35,273 nt of DNA from an uncultured Myxococcales bacterium (GCA_903847405.1 CAINDP010000090.1:1-35273), one strand, 5' to 3'; shown: positions 1 to 8,589, counted from the stretch's first letter. Notes: generated by a model not told the origin, from the sequence alone. Program-made: numbers and translations.

Positions 1-168
1 GACTCGCACCTGAAGCAGGTCCACCTGCGGACCCGTCTGGCGGTCGCCGAGCTGGTCCGGCAGGGGGTCGACCTCGTCCTCGAACGGTATGCGGATGCCC
101 TGGTGGCGGATCCGGTCGCGGACGCCAAGGCCGCGTTGCTGTCCCCGAATCGTGGACGCAGGACCTGA
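1..168 (+). CDS. C-terminal end of an unrecognised protein (5' truncated)
   Basis: Frame 1 is open from the first base of the window to a TGA at 166-168 and gives the last 55 residues of a protein that begins outside the window. The peptide is charged and looks helical (stretches such as LAVAELVRQGVDLVLERY), with a short basic end. No domain can be recognised. It is followed by 54 bases and then the well-placed ribosome site of the next gene, so the two may be cotranscribed. The reading frame is supported only by being open and by its natural-looking composition. Confidence 0.45.
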   Translation, partial: DSHLKQVHLRTRLAVAELVRQGVDLVLERYADALVADPVADAKAALLSPNRGRRT

Positions 169-222
169 CCATCCGCCCGGCTTCCCCGGGGGTCGGGCTT
201 CCGAATTTTCAAGGAGGACGCG

Positions 223-1158
223 ATGAGGGTTCTGATTACAGGCGGTGCGGGGTTCATCGGTTCTCACCTGTGCGATCGTTTCCTGGGCGACGGCCATGAC
301 GTCATCTGCATGGACAATCTGCTGACGGGCAAGATGGAGAACATCGCCCATCTCTTCGGGAAGGACGGGTTCGTCTTCGTCAAGCAGGACGTGACGAACT
401 ACATCCACGTCCCGGGGCCGGTGGACGCGGTGCTGCACTTCGCGTCGCCTGCCAGTCCCGTGGATTACATGCGCTACCCGATCCAGACCCTGAAGGTCGG
501 GTCGCTGGGCACGCACAAGGCGCTGGGCCTGGCGAAGGAAAAGGGCGCGACCTTCCTGCTGGCCTCGACCTCCGAGGTCTATGGGGATCCCCTGGTCCAC
601 CCGCAGCCCGAGTCCTACTGGGGCAACGTGAACCCGATCGGTCCCCGGGGCGTGTACGACGAGGCCAAGCGCTTCGGCGAAGCCATCACGATGGCGTACC
701 ACCGCTACCACGGCCTGGACACGCGCATCATCCGGATCTTCAACACGTTCGGCCCGCGCATGCGCATCGGCGACGGCCGCGTGGTCCCGGCGTTCCTGTC
801 CCAGATCCTGCGCAACGAACCGCTTTCGCTGTACGGCGACGGCTCCCAGACGCGGTCGTTCTGCTATGTCGCGGACCTGGTGGAAGGCATCGTGCGGCTG
901 CTGGGCTCGACCTGCAGCGAACCGGTGAACGTCGGCAACCCGGAGGAGCACACGATCCGCGAGTTCGCCGAGATCGTGCTGCGACTGTTCGACAGCAAGG
1001 CGGGGATGACCTTCCTGCCGCTGCCCCAGGACGACCCCAAGGTCCGCCGCCCGGACATCACGCAGGCCAAGGAACTGCTGGGGTGGTCGCCGGTGGTGTC
1101 GCTGGAGGACGGGTTGAAGGCCACGTGCGAGTATTTCAGGGCGGAAATCAACCGGTGA
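223..1158 (+). CDS. UDP-glucuronate decarboxylase-type SDR (UDP-xylose synthase family)
   Basis: An extended short-chain dehydrogenase of 311 residues, close to the usual bacterial UXS length. The N-terminal Rossmann loop GGAGFIGSH (residues 7-15) binds NAD. Residues TSE (116-118) and the YxxxK pair Y145/K149 form the expected catalytic set. Family members oxidise UDP-glucuronate at C4, lose CO2 and reduce the 4-keto intermediate to UDP-xylose, a precursor of surface polysaccharide. The start is supported by AAGGAGG at 211-217, five bases before the ATG. UDP-glucuronate decarboxylase is the best match by overall pattern ([21 protein letters not shown]). A UDP-glucose or dTDP-glucose epimerase/dehydratase is less likely. 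It converges on rpoH across an 87-base gap. Confidence 0.88.
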   Translation: MRVLITGGAGFIGSHLCDRFLGDGHDVICMDNLLTGKMENIAHLFGKDGFVFVKQDVTNYIHVPGPVDAVLHFASPASPVDYMRYPIQTLKVGSLGTHKALGLAKEKGATFLLASTSEVYGDPLVHPQPESYWGNVNPIGPRGVYDEAKRFGEAITMAYHRYHGLDTRIIRIFNTFGPRMRIGDGRVVPAFLSQILRNEPLSLYGDGSQTRSFCYVADLVEGIVRLLGSTCSEPVNVGNPEEHTIREFAEIVLRLFDSKAGMTFLPLPQDDPKVRRPDITQAKELLGWSPVVSLEDGLKATCEYFRAEINR

Positions 1159-1182
1159 AGCCGGCCCGAGCACGGAGGCGTA

Positions 1183-1212
1183 GTCGATGGGTTTCCGAAG
1201 GAAACTCTCGAC
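1183..1212. terminator. Hairpin between convergent genes, possible bidirectional terminator
   Basis: GTCGA (1183-1187) pairs with TCGAC (1208-1212), and inside it GTTTCC (1191-1196) pairs with GGAAAC (1200-1205) around a GAA loop. An outer pair, GGCCCGAG (1163-1170) and CTCGGGCC (1227-1234), encloses the hairpin. There is no T-run on either side, so it may only act as a 3' stabiliser. Its place between two converging stop codons is the main argument for a terminator. Confidence 0.35.
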
Positions 1213-1245
1213 GGAGCCGGAGTCGCCTCGGGCCCCCTCAATGCC

Positions 1246-2232
1246 TCAGCGCCTCAACACCTGCGCCTGCACGAAATCGTCACCCAGTTCCTTCTTCAGG
1301 AACTCCTTGAAGCGCTTCTTGATTCGCTCCTCGACCTGCCGGGCGCGCTCGCGGCTGACGCCGAACTTCTCGCCGACTTCCTGCAGCGTGACGGGATCGT
1401 CCGACAGCAGCCGCTTTTCCCAGATGTAGCGGTCGCGCTCGGCTTCGATGCTCTTCCCGAACTCGGCGATCTTGGTCTTCAGGCGAAGGCCGACCTCGTT
1501 GTGGGCGGTTTCCTCCTCGGGGTTCGAGGTGCCGGCCATCGTGCTGAGGTACGTGGACTTGTCGTCGCCGCTGCCCCGGGGCGCATCCAGGTAGAGGTCC
1601 GGCTGGTCCATGCGCTCCATCATCTCCTTCACCGTGTCCTCGGGGACGGACAGGTTCTGGGCGATGAGGCGCGCCGTGGGGTCGAAGCCCATGTTCACCA
1701 GGCGCTGGCGTTCACGGCGCAGGTTGAAGAACACCTTCCGCTGGGCCTGGGTGGTCCCCAGCTTGACCATGCGGTGGTTGTTCAGCAGGTAATAGATGAT
1801 GTAGGACCGGATCCAGTACTGGGCATAGTGCGACAGGCGGACGCCCCGCAGGGGGTCGAAGTGGTTGACGGCCTGCACCAGCCCGATGTTGCCTTCCTGG
1901 ATCAGGTCCAGGACCTGGGCCGTGAAGGTTCGGTACTCCAGGGCGATCTTGACCACCAGGCGCAGGTTGGCCGACACCAGCCGCGTGGAAAGGCGCGGGT
2001 CCTTCGTGGCGGTGAACTGCCGCGTCAGGCGCTGCTCCTCCTCGGGCGTCAGCAGGGGGTGCCGCTGGATGTCGCGGATGTACCGGTACAGCAGGTCGAC
2101 GCGGGTTTCGCGGGATTCCGCGGCGACGGGGAGTTTCGTGGTTTCGGCCGGTTCGACGGTCGCGTCGAATTCCTCCTCGTCGGGTCGCTGGGACTCTTCG
2201 TTGGGTTCGTCGTTGGATTCGTCGTCCGACAC
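1246..2232 (-). CDS. rpoH: RNA polymerase sigma factor RpoH (sigma-32 family)
   Basis: A group 3 sigma factor of 328 residues, somewhat longer than the usual 280-300 because of an acidic N-terminal extension (about residues 1-40, rich in D and E). Region 2 spans about 45-150, with the core-binding and -10 recognition segment DLIQEGNIGLVQAV (109-122) and YAQYWIRSYI (136-145). The RpoH box, QRKVFFNLR (164-172), separates this family from RpoD. Region 4.2 is the helix-turn-helix EVGEKFGVSRERARQVEERI (285-304). The start is a GTG preceded by GGGAGAG. In relatives RpoH directs heat-shock transcription. The gene lies just downstream of degP on the same strand but has its own strong promoter at 2269-2297. 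Confidence 0.92.
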   Translation of the reverse strand: MSDDESNDEPNEESQRPDEEEFDATVEPAETTKLPVAAESRETRVDLLYRYIRDIQRHPLLTPEEEQRLTRQFTATKDPRLSTRLVSANLRLVVKIALEYRTFTAQVLDLIQEGNIGLVQAVNHFDPLRGVRLSHYAQYWIRSYIIYYLLNNHRMVKLGTTQAQRKVFFNLRRERQRLVNMGFDPTARLIAQNLSVPEDTVKEMMERMDQPDLYLDAPRGSGDDKSTYLSTMAGTSNPEEETAHNEVGLRLKTKIAEFGKSIEAERDRYIWEKRLLSDDPVTLQEVGEKFGVSRERARQVEERIKKRFKEFLKKELGDDFVQAQVLRR

Positions 2233-2268
2233 GGTCTCTCCCGGGTTCTGGATGTTTCCGGAGAATCC

Positions 2269-2297
2269 ACTATATCTTCGGGCCCCGGACCGGTCAA
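2269..2297 (-). promoter_or_regulatory. Predicted sigma70 promoter of rpoH
   Basis: On the minus strand a -35 box TTGACC (plus coordinates 2292-2297, 5 of 6) is followed after exactly 17 bases by a -10 box TATAGT (2269-2274, 5 of 6). Transcription would begin near 2262, leaving about 30 bases of leader before the GTG. This is one of the closest matches to consensus in the window and sits between the degP stop and the rpoH start, so rpoH can be expressed independently of degP. Confidence 0.65.
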
Positions 2298-2334
2298 TGC
2301 GGAGGCCCGCTGCCGGTCCGTGTCCGGGCCCGGG

Positions 2335-3846
2335 TCAGGGCTTCTTCACCACCGCATAGAAGTAGTTCTGGCCCCGCAAAAGGAGCAGCAGGACCGAGTC
2401 GCCCGGCTTGACCGTGCCCACCGCCTCCGCGAAGTCGCCGGGTGAGGCGACGGGGGTCCGGTTGACCTCCATCACGACGTCCCCCTGTCGGATTCCGGTC
2501 GCGGCGGCGGCGCCGTCCTCCGCCACGCCTTCGACCAGGACGCCCTGCCCGGGCTGGAGGTTCAGTTTCTCGGCATCCCGGGCCGCCAGGGGCGCCAGGT
2601 CCAGGCCCAGGCTGCTGGAAGCCTTCCGGACCTCGTCGCCGGCAGGGCCGCCGCCCTTGCGCTCGAAGGCGCCGCCGTCGTCGTCGCGTTCCACGATCCG
2701 GACCTTCAGGGTCATGTCCCGGCCGTCGCGGACGATCTTGAGGCTGTAGTCCCGATCCGGCTCCGCGAGGCCGACGCGGCGGGTGAGGGCGGCTGCTTCC
2801 CCGACCGGCTTGCCGTCGAACTCGGCGATCACGTCGCCGCGCTTGACGCCGGCCTTGTCGGCCGGGCTCTTCGGGAAGACCTGCGACACGACGATCCCGA
2901 TCCGATCGCCCAGGCCCAGGCTCTTCGCCAGGTCCGGCGTCAGTTCCTGGATGCCCACGCCCAGCCAGCCGCGGCTGACCCGCCCCTTGGACAGGACGTC
3001 GCGGACGAACTGCTTCGCCATGTTCACCGGCACGGCGAAGCCGATGCCCTGTGCGGCGGCATGCATCGCGGTGTTGATGCCCACCACGTTGCCCGAGGCG
3101 TCGAACAGCGGCCCGCCCGAGTTGCCGGGGTTGATGGAGGCGTCCGTCTGGATGAAGTCGTCGAACGGGCCCGCGCCGATCACGCGATCCTTGGCCGACA
3201 CGATCCCCGCCGTGACCGTGTGGGCCAGCCCGAAGGGGCTGCCGATGGCGATGACCCAGTCGCCGACCTCGAGGGCGTCGGAGTCGCCCATGGATACCGC
3301 GGGCAGCCTGTCCTTCGTTTCCACGCGGATCAGCGCCAGGTCGTACTTCTCGTCGCGGCCGACCACCTTGGCCTTCATCTCGCGCTCGGGCTCGGTCAGG
3401 CGCACCTTGATCTCGTCGGCGCCCTCGACGACGTGGTTGTTCGTCAGGATGTACCCGTCGGCGTTGATGATGAACCCCGAACCCAGCGAGTTTCGGCGCT
3501 GGGACGGGACGTCCATGCCATCGCCGTCGCCGAAGAAGTGCTTGAACAGGTCGTCCATCGGATCGCCACGGTTTCCGCCCGGGCTGCGGCGGTACAGTTT
3601 GTGTCCCTGGATTTCGGTGGACGTCGAGATGTTCACGACGGTCGGTTGCAGGCGCTTGACCAGGGGAGCGAACGATCGCGTCGGCTGGAAGTCGGCGCCG
3701 ACCGCGGGGGTGGCGTCCGGGCCGTCCGTCCAGATCTTCCAGTCCTTTTCGGGGGCCGCCGGCGTTTCGGCGGTCCGGCAGAAGGTGACCAGGCCCAGGA
3801 CCAGCGTGCCGGCGAGGACCGTTGCGACCTTCACGATGCGGCTCAT
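2335..3846 (-). CDS. degP: Periplasmic serine protease DegP/HtrA with two PDZ domains
   Basis: 503 residues from the ATG that has GGAGGGG just upstream; the frame is open further upstream but without a signal sequence. Residues 1-23 form a hydrophobic export signal (KVATVLAGTLVLGLV). The trypsin-like domain has the triad H138 (TNNHVV), D169 (YDLAL) and S243 (GNSGGP). PDZ1 lies at about 297-385 and PDZ2 at about 418-495, with a glycine-rich linker near 390-403. DegP-type proteins degrade or hold misfolded envelope proteins. The C at position 23 is preceded by TF, so a lipoprotein anchor is unlikely. It is collinear with rpoH, whose start lies 102 bases downstream, and divergent from the lipoprotein-ABC operon across a 292-base region in which I found no convincing promoter. 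Confidence 0.92.
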   Translation of the reverse strand: MSRIVKVATVLAGTLVLGLVTFCRTAETPAAPEKDWKIWTDGPDATPAVGADFQPTRSFAPLVKRLQPTVVNISTSTEIQGHKLYRRSPGGNRGDPMDDLFKHFFGDGDGMDVPSQRRNSLGSGFIINADGYILTNNHVVEGADEIKVRLTEPEREMKAKVVGRDEKYDLALIRVETKDRLPAVSMGDSDALEVGDWVIAIGSPFGLAHTVTAGIVSAKDRVIGAGPFDDFIQTDASINPGNSGGPLFDASGNVVGINTAMHAAAQGIGFAVPVNMAKQFVRDVLSKGRVSRGWLGVGIQELTPDLAKSLGLGDRIGIVVSQVFPKSPADKAGVKRGDVIAEFDGKPVGEAAALTRRVGLAEPDRDYSLKIVRDGRDMTLKVRIVERDDDGGAFERKGGGPAGDEVRKASSSLGLDLAPLAARDAEKLNLQPGQGVLVEGVAEDGAAAATGIRQGDVVMEVNRTPVASPGDFAEAVGTVKPGDSVLLLLLRGQNYFYAVVKKP

Positions 3847-4138
3847 CTTCCCCTCCGAATCCCGGGCTCGAGCGGGCGGCCGATGGTGCCTTCCGCTCGC
3901 CTTCGCCAACCCGGATGATCGGCAACTATTCCCGGGGGGGCAAGCGGACGCCCACAGGCCGCCGTCCGGACACGGGAAGGCATGGCGCGCACGGCTTGTG
4001 CTACCCTTGCGCCGTCGGCGGCCGGGACGCCGGGGGGACGCCCGACCCGGAGTCGCCTGGGACCGGTCAATTGAAGGAATGGTGCGCGTGCAGGAAACCA
4101 GTGACACCGCCCGAGCAGGCAGGCGCGAGCACAAACGC

Positions 4139-5653
4139 ATGACGGGGGCCCGGGTCGCGCTGATGCTGGTCGTCCTGGCGTTCGGGACGGGATGCCGCGG
4201 TCCCGGCATCGATCCCGCCCGCTACCTGCCTTCCGACGCGGACGCGATCGCCGTTCTCCGTTCGACGTCGGCGCTGCGCGACCGGGCCGCATCCCTGTTC
4301 GACCGGCTTCCCGAGGCGGTCGGGGCTGCCGACCTGCTGCGTTCCGCGACGGGCCTGGACCTGCGATCCGACGAGGGAACCCTGGAGCAGGGCCTGGACC
4401 CGCGGCGGCCCTCCGCAATCGCGGCGTGGCACGGCGCGATCATCGTCGCCCTGCCGGTAGCCGACGGCGACGTTGCAGGGCGGCGCCTGGGGCTGCGGTT
4501 GGCGCGCCTGGGGTTCGTCGAGGACGGTCCGGGTGCCGGCCCGATCCGGCGATTCCACGACGTCCGCGATGCGAAGCGCGAGGCCGTCCTGCGCGTGGAG
4601 CGCGACGTTGCGCTGGCCTGCGCGGGGCCCTCGGGGGCCTGCAAGGGCATCGAAGCGCTGGTGCCCGCGGCCGTCGATGCCGATGCCGGGGCGGCGGCGA
4701 GGGCGGCGGCGGTCGAGGCGGGCATGCCCGACGCGGACTTCGCGATGGTGGTCCGCAACGCCGGTCTGCTGGCCTTCGTGAAGCAGGCGTTCGGGATTGC
4801 TCCTCCGGGCGGCGCCGCGGGCATGATGATCCGGGCGACGGTGGGCGACCTCCGCATGGCCGCGTCGCTGGACGGCGGCCTGCGGGTCCGCGGGTTGCTG
4901 GGGCAGGCGGGCGATCCGCTGGCGGGTCCCGGGGATCCGACGCCGCTGCGGTCCGGCGTGCTGGCACGGGCCGACGTGGATCTGGGTTCGCTGCCCGACG
5001 GGATGGTGGGCGCCCTGTGGGACGCCTGTGGCGCCCGGTGCCGGCCCGAGGGTCCCGGCGACCCCACGGCACTGTTGCGGGCCTGGGACGGCCGGGTCAC
5101 GGCCGCGCTGGTCGCCTCGCCGGAGCCCGTGCCGGGCCCGGTGACCGGGGTTCGTGCGTTCCTGCGGCGCGCCGCGGTGGCGGGCGCGATGGGGGTCCGG
5201 ATCCCGGACGGGGCATCGATCGGCCTGTCCGCGGCGTCTTCCCTGGCGTCCACCCTGGGCGTCGCGTTCCTCCCGTGGGTCGATCAGGCCGCCGAGGGTC
5301 GCCGGGCGGACGATGCGGGGCTGGAGGGCGTGGCGGGTCGCGCGAGTGACGGACTGGAAGCCGCGGCCGCGGCCCGCGGGGGCGTGGTGTCGGTGGCGGT
5401 CGGCCGGGGCGCCGAGGCCATCGCCCGGGATCTGGCCACGGGCCGGAGGGCCGAGATCCCCGGCGCGCCGCCGGTCCTGTCCTCGGGGACCCTGCTGCGC
5501 CTGTCCGTCGATCCCAACGGCTGGGTCGATGCGCTGGGGGGCCTGGGCGTCGAGTTCGTGAAGCACCTGGTGTCGTCCGTCCGCATCGTCGGTGCCGAAG
5601 CGTCCCTGCGGGACGGTCGGCTGGCGGTGGACGCGACGATCCGGCTGCGGTGA
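4139..5653 (+). CDS. Hypothetical lipoprotein upstream of an ABC exporter
   Basis: 504 residues, no domain recognised. The N-terminus (MTGARVALMLVVLAFGTGC) is a plausible lipoprotein signal with the modified cysteine at 19. The mature protein opens with YLPSDADAIAVLRS, a pattern seen in bacterial surface proteins of the DUF3352 kind, but I cannot confirm membership. The rest is alanine, glycine and arginine rich with alternating short hydrophobic strands. The start is uncertain. An in-frame ATG at 4079 and GTGs at 4082 and 4088 lie near a better ribosome site (GAAGGA, 4073-4078) and would give a longer, basic N-region. The stop is seven bases before the ABC ATPase gene, so the product is probably a partner of that transporter, perhaps at the outer membrane. 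Confidence 0.7.
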   Translation: MTGARVALMLVVLAFGTGCRGPGIDPARYLPSDADAIAVLRSTSALRDRAASLFDRLPEAVGAADLLRSATGLDLRSDEGTLEQGLDPRRPSAIAAWHGAIIVALPVADGDVAGRRLGLRLARLGFVEDGPGAGPIRRFHDVRDAKREAVLRVERDVALACAGPSGACKGIEALVPAAVDADAGAAARAAAVEAGMPDADFAMVVRNAGLLAFVKQAFGIAPPGGAAGMMIRATVGDLRMAASLDGGLRVRGLLGQAGDPLAGPGDPTPLRSGVLARADVDLGSLPDGMVGALWDACGARCRPEGPGDPTALLRAWDGRVTAALVASPEPVPGPVTGVRAFLRRAAVAGAMGVRIPDGASIGLSAASSLASTLGVAFLPWVDQAAEGRRADDAGLEGVAGRASDGLEAAAAARGGVVSVAVGRGAEAIARDLATGRRAEIPGAPPVLSSGTLLRLSVDPNGWVDALGGLGVEFVKHLVSSVRIVGAEASLRDGRLAVDATIRLR

Positions 5654-5660
5654 GGGTGTG

Positions 5661-6353
5661 GTGATCCGCGTCGAGCACCTCGTCAAGACCTACCCGGGCC
5701 AGGCTGCCGAGGCCGAGGACGGCCGGCTGCCCTCGGCCCTGAGGGACGTGTCCCTGTCGGTGGCGCGGGGCGAGTTCCTGGCCGTCGTGGGGCGCTCCGG
5801 TTCAGGCAAGACGACCCTCCTGAACGTCGTCGGTGGCCTGGACCGCGCCTGGACCGGGCGCGTCGAGGTCGCGGGCCAGGATCTGGCCCGCCTGCCCGAT
5901 CGCGACCTGTCCCTGCTGCGCAACCGGACCCTGGGCTTCGTGTTCCAGGCGTTCCACCTGCTGCCGCACCTGACGATCCTGGAAAACGTGACGCTGCCGG
6001 CCTGGTTCGGGACGTCGGATCGCGATCGGGGCGAGGCCGAGGGGCGTGCCCGCGAGGCCCTGGAACGCGTCGGGCTGGGCAACCGGGCCTCCGATCGCCC
6101 GACGCGCCTTTCGGCCGGGGAACGGCAGCGCGTCGCCGTCGCCCGGGCGCTGTTGAACCGGCCCGCCATCCTGTTGTGCGACGAGCCCACGGGGAACCTG
6201 GACGCCTCGACCGGGGCCGCCGTGCTGGACATCTTCCTGGAACTGAACCGCCGCGACGGGACCACGCTGGTCATCGCGACCCACGAGCCCCGGGTCAGCG
6301 AAGCGGCAGGTCGTCGGATCGTGCTGGAAGCGGGAAGGATGGTGGAGGGATGA
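5661..6353 (+). CDS. ABC transporter ATP-binding protein, LolD/MacB type
   Basis: 230 residues from a GTG with GAGGG (5652-5656) upstream; the earlier ATG at 5592 lies inside the lipoprotein gene and lacks homology. Walker A is GRSGSGKT (44-51), the Q-loop glutamine is 96 (FVFQAF), the signature is LSAGE (150-154), Walker B is ILLCDE (170-175) and the H-loop histidine is 208. NLD follows Walker B, as in LolD and MacB ATPases. This family powers mechanotransmission rather than ordinary uptake, for example lipoprotein release or extrusion from the periplasm. The permease follows after seven bases. Assignment to LolD in the strict sense is not possible, because the partner permease is atypical. 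Confidence 0.9.
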   Translation: MIRVEHLVKTYPGQAAEAEDGRLPSALRDVSLSVARGEFLAVVGRSGSGKTTLLNVVGGLDRAWTGRVEVAGQDLARLPDRDLSLLRNRTLGFVFQAFHLLPHLTILENVTLPAWFGTSDRDRGEAEGRAREALERVGLGNRASDRPTRLSAGERQRVAVARALLNRPAILLCDEPTGNLDASTGAAVLDIFLELNRRDGTTLVIATHEPRVSEAAGRRIVLEAGRMVEG

Positions 6354-6360
6354 CGACCGA

Positions 6361-8142
6361 ATGACGCCACGGGCACAGATCGGCCTGATCGCGCGCTTCC
6401 TGGGGCGCAGCCGGGGGCACTTCGCCTTCGCCGGGGTCGGCCTGGTGGTCGGCAGCGCCACGCTGGCCTTCTTCCTGGCCCTGTCCCTGGGCATCCGCGA
6501 GCGGGTTCTGAACCGCCTGTACCCGGTCAACCAGGCCGAGCTGGTTGTGGAAACGGTCCGACTGTTCGGCCTGGGCATCGAGGTGCCCTCCCGCCTGGAC
6601 GAGGCGTCGCTGGCGGCCCTGCGCACCCTTCCGGGCGTGACCGGCGCCTACCCCAAGCAGCGTTCGCGCTTCCAGGCCGTCCTGTGGGGAGGCCGGGAGG
6701 TCATCGGTCGGGATGCGCGCGTCGAGGCCTTCTTCGACGGCCTGGATCCGGCCCTGATCCGCGAGGAATTGCGTGCGTCCGAAATCGAGGTGATGGGGCC
6801 CGAGCACCCGGGAACCGCCTGCGCGGTCGATGGGGACTGCGGCTCCGGGGGTCGGTGCGACGCGGGAGCGTGCCTTCGCAGGACGTGGTGGGACGGCTTC
6901 CGGGACCCGGGCGGCCGCCTGGCCTGTCGCGCCGATTCCGGGTGCCCGCCGGACTTCGCCTGCCGGGGTGGGCGGTGCGTGGTCCCCTGTGGCGAGGGAT
7001 GCGGCGGGCCATCCGCCGCGGGCGTCGCGTGCGTCCAGGGCGAGTGCCTGCGCACTTGCGCAACGGATGCCTCCTGCGACCCCGGGGAGGCCTGCCAGGG
7101 CGCCGGGGCGGACCGCGCGTGCCGCCGCCTGTCGTGCCGCCTGGACGACCCCCGGGATGCCGAGTCCGACGATGCCGAGCGCCTGCGGGGTCGGGTCGTC
7201 CCGCCGCCCGGCGCCGCGGCCGGAAGCCTGCCCGATCGGTGCCCGGCCGGGACCTATTGCGCCACCGACACGGTCCTCCTGGCGACCGGCGCCTGCGAAG
7301 CCCCGATCCCGGTCCTGCTGTCGCCGTTCCTGCTGGAAATCTACAACCGCGTGGCCGCGACCGCCCTGGACCTGCGGCGCCTGTCGGGACTGGAGGTCCT
7401 GGTGGGCGTCCCCTTCGCGATGAAGTACGGCGAGTCCTACTTCGTCGAGGACGACTCCTGGGAGCGTCGGGCGATCCGCCGGTGCCGCGTCGTCGGCTTT
7501 TCGCAGAAGGCCATGGACTTCGGCGTCACGATGCCCCTGGGTGCGGCCCAGCGCGCCAATGCCATGCTGCGGGGGCGCGACGCGGCGTCCGAGTTCACCA
7601 GCGTCGTGGTCACCACCGCCCGCAACGAGGACCTGCCCCGAATGATTTCGGACGCCCAGGTCCTGGGCCTGGTGCCCGCGCCCCGCAGCGAGGAGGCCCG
7701 CAAGGCGGCCAACATGCTGCTGATCCTTACGCTGGTCTTCGCCCTGGTCAGCCTGGTCATCCTGGGCATCTCGGCCATCAACATCACGCACACCTTCCTG
7801 ATGCTGGTCACCGAGCGCCGGGTCGAAATCGCGGTCTACCGCGCGGTGGGCGCCCGGTTGCTGGACATCCGCCTGCTGGTCCTGGGCGAGGCGGCCGCCC
7901 TGGGGGTCCTGGGAGGCATGGTCGGCGTGGCCGTCGCCTGGACCCTCGGGCGCCTGGTCAACATGGTGGCCGCGTCGCTCCTCGGCCGTGTCCCCGGCGC
8001 GCCCGCGGACCTGTTCCTGTTCACGCCGTGGGTGGTCCTGGCCGGCATGGCCTGCGCCGTGCTGTTCGCGCTGGTGGGCGCCTGGGTGCCTGCCGGTCGC
8101 GCCGCCCGGACCGACCCCGCCACGGTCCTGTCCCAGGGCTAG
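6361..8142 (+). CDS. ABC permease, FtsX/MacB fold, with a cysteine-rich periplasmic insertion
   Basis: 593 residues. There is one N-terminal membrane helix (about 22-44), a long periplasmic region (45-450) and three C-terminal helices (about 452-481, 505-530, 552-576) of the FtsX domain, as in LolC/E and MacB. Residues 154-312 are unusual: they hold 20 cysteines in a repeating CxxDxxCxxGxxCxxGxC-like spacing, then a proline and glycine stretch, and interrupt the normal MacB-type periplasmic domain. The flanking parts (GIEVPSRLDEASLAALRTLPGV before, LEVLVGVPFAMKYG after) look like ordinary permease. Such cysteine modules are typical of secreted Myxococcota proteins and are probably disulphide bonded. 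It pairs with the ATPase just upstream. The substrate is unknown. Confidence 0.85.
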   Translation: MTPRAQIGLIARFLGRSRGHFAFAGVGLVVGSATLAFFLALSLGIRERVLNRLYPVNQAELVVETVRLFGLGIEVPSRLDEASLAALRTLPGVTGAYPKQRSRFQAVLWGGREVIGRDARVEAFFDGLDPALIREELRASEIEVMGPEHPGTACAVDGDCGSGGRCDAGACLRRTWWDGFRDPGGRLACRADSGCPPDFACRGGRCVVPCGEGCGGPSAAGVACVQGECLRTCATDASCDPGEACQGAGADRACRRLSCRLDDPRDAESDDAERLRGRVVPPPGAAAGSLPDRCPAGTYCATDTVLLATGACEAPIPVLLSPFLLEIYNRVAATALDLRRLSGLEVLVGVPFAMKYGESYFVEDDSWERRAIRRCRVVGFSQKAMDFGVTMPLGAAQRANAMLRGRDAASEFTSVVVTTARNEDLPRMISDAQVLGLVPAPRSEEARKAANMLLILTLVFALVSLVILGISAINITHTFLMLVTERRVEIAVYRAVGARLLDIRLLVLGEAAALGVLGGMVGVAVAWTLGRLVNMVAASLLGRVPGAPADLFLFTPWVVLAGMACAVLFALVGAWVPAGRAARTDPATVLSQG

Positions 8143-8402
8143 GTCCTCCACGCCAGTTTTTCTCCATTTTCCGCCATGGCACCCCGGCAGTTCCGGTCCG
8201 GCCCCCGGCCGCCCCGGCGCCGACCCCGTCCCGGACCCCCCGGGGCACCCGTCCGAGCATCCCGGAAGATCCATTTCCCTCCAGGGAGTTGCCCGCTTCC
8301 GGCGGCCTTTGGTGCCCCCGTGGCGGTCCCGCCGGCTCCCGAATCCGTCCCGATCGGGTGCGCGGATTTCTTGACGGACCGTCGGATTCACCCCGGGGGG
8401 TC

Positions 8403-8435
8403 ATGTCGCAGGGGGTATTTGGTGATTTGCGACAT
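8403..8435. repeat. Perfect 8-bp inverted repeat, possible operator
   Basis: ATGTCGCA (8403-8410) is mirrored by TGCGACAT (8428-8435) with 17 bases between, so the centres are 25 bases apart. As DNA this would suit a dimer of dimers or looping regulator; as RNA it would be a hairpin with a 17-base loop. No known binding site is recognised. Confidence 0.45.
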
Positions 8436-8522
8436 CAGGAAGCATGGAAAAACATGAGGTTGCGCGTGTCTTTGAACAGGGCGTGACGAAGCAATGCGGG
8501 TGAGCCGCTGTCCCGAGAGGTG

Positions 8523-8537
8523 ATAACATCCTGTTAT
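8523..8537. promoter_or_regulatory. AT-rich palindrome, possible operator
   Basis: ATAACA-TCC-TGTTAT is a perfect 6-bp inverted repeat around three bases, about 53 bases upstream of the -35 box of the predicted mraZ promoter. It stands out in a GC-rich setting. The size and symmetry fit a dimeric helix-turn-helix regulator. The regulator is not identified. Confidence 0.4.
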
Positions 8538-8589
8538 ATTGCAACAAAAGTTCTGATTAGACAGGCCGCAGGGCCCTCGGAGCGCCGAA

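Noticed and set aside
5592-5660. ATG at 5592 as the start of the ABC ATPase
   Set aside because: It lies inside the lipoprotein gene. The GTG at 5661 has its own ribosome site and begins the usual N-terminus of the family.
8371-8400. TTGACG at 8371 as a -35 promoter box
   Set aside because: The position 16 to 18 bases downstream is a G-run, not a -10 box. The inverted repeat around it was kept instead.
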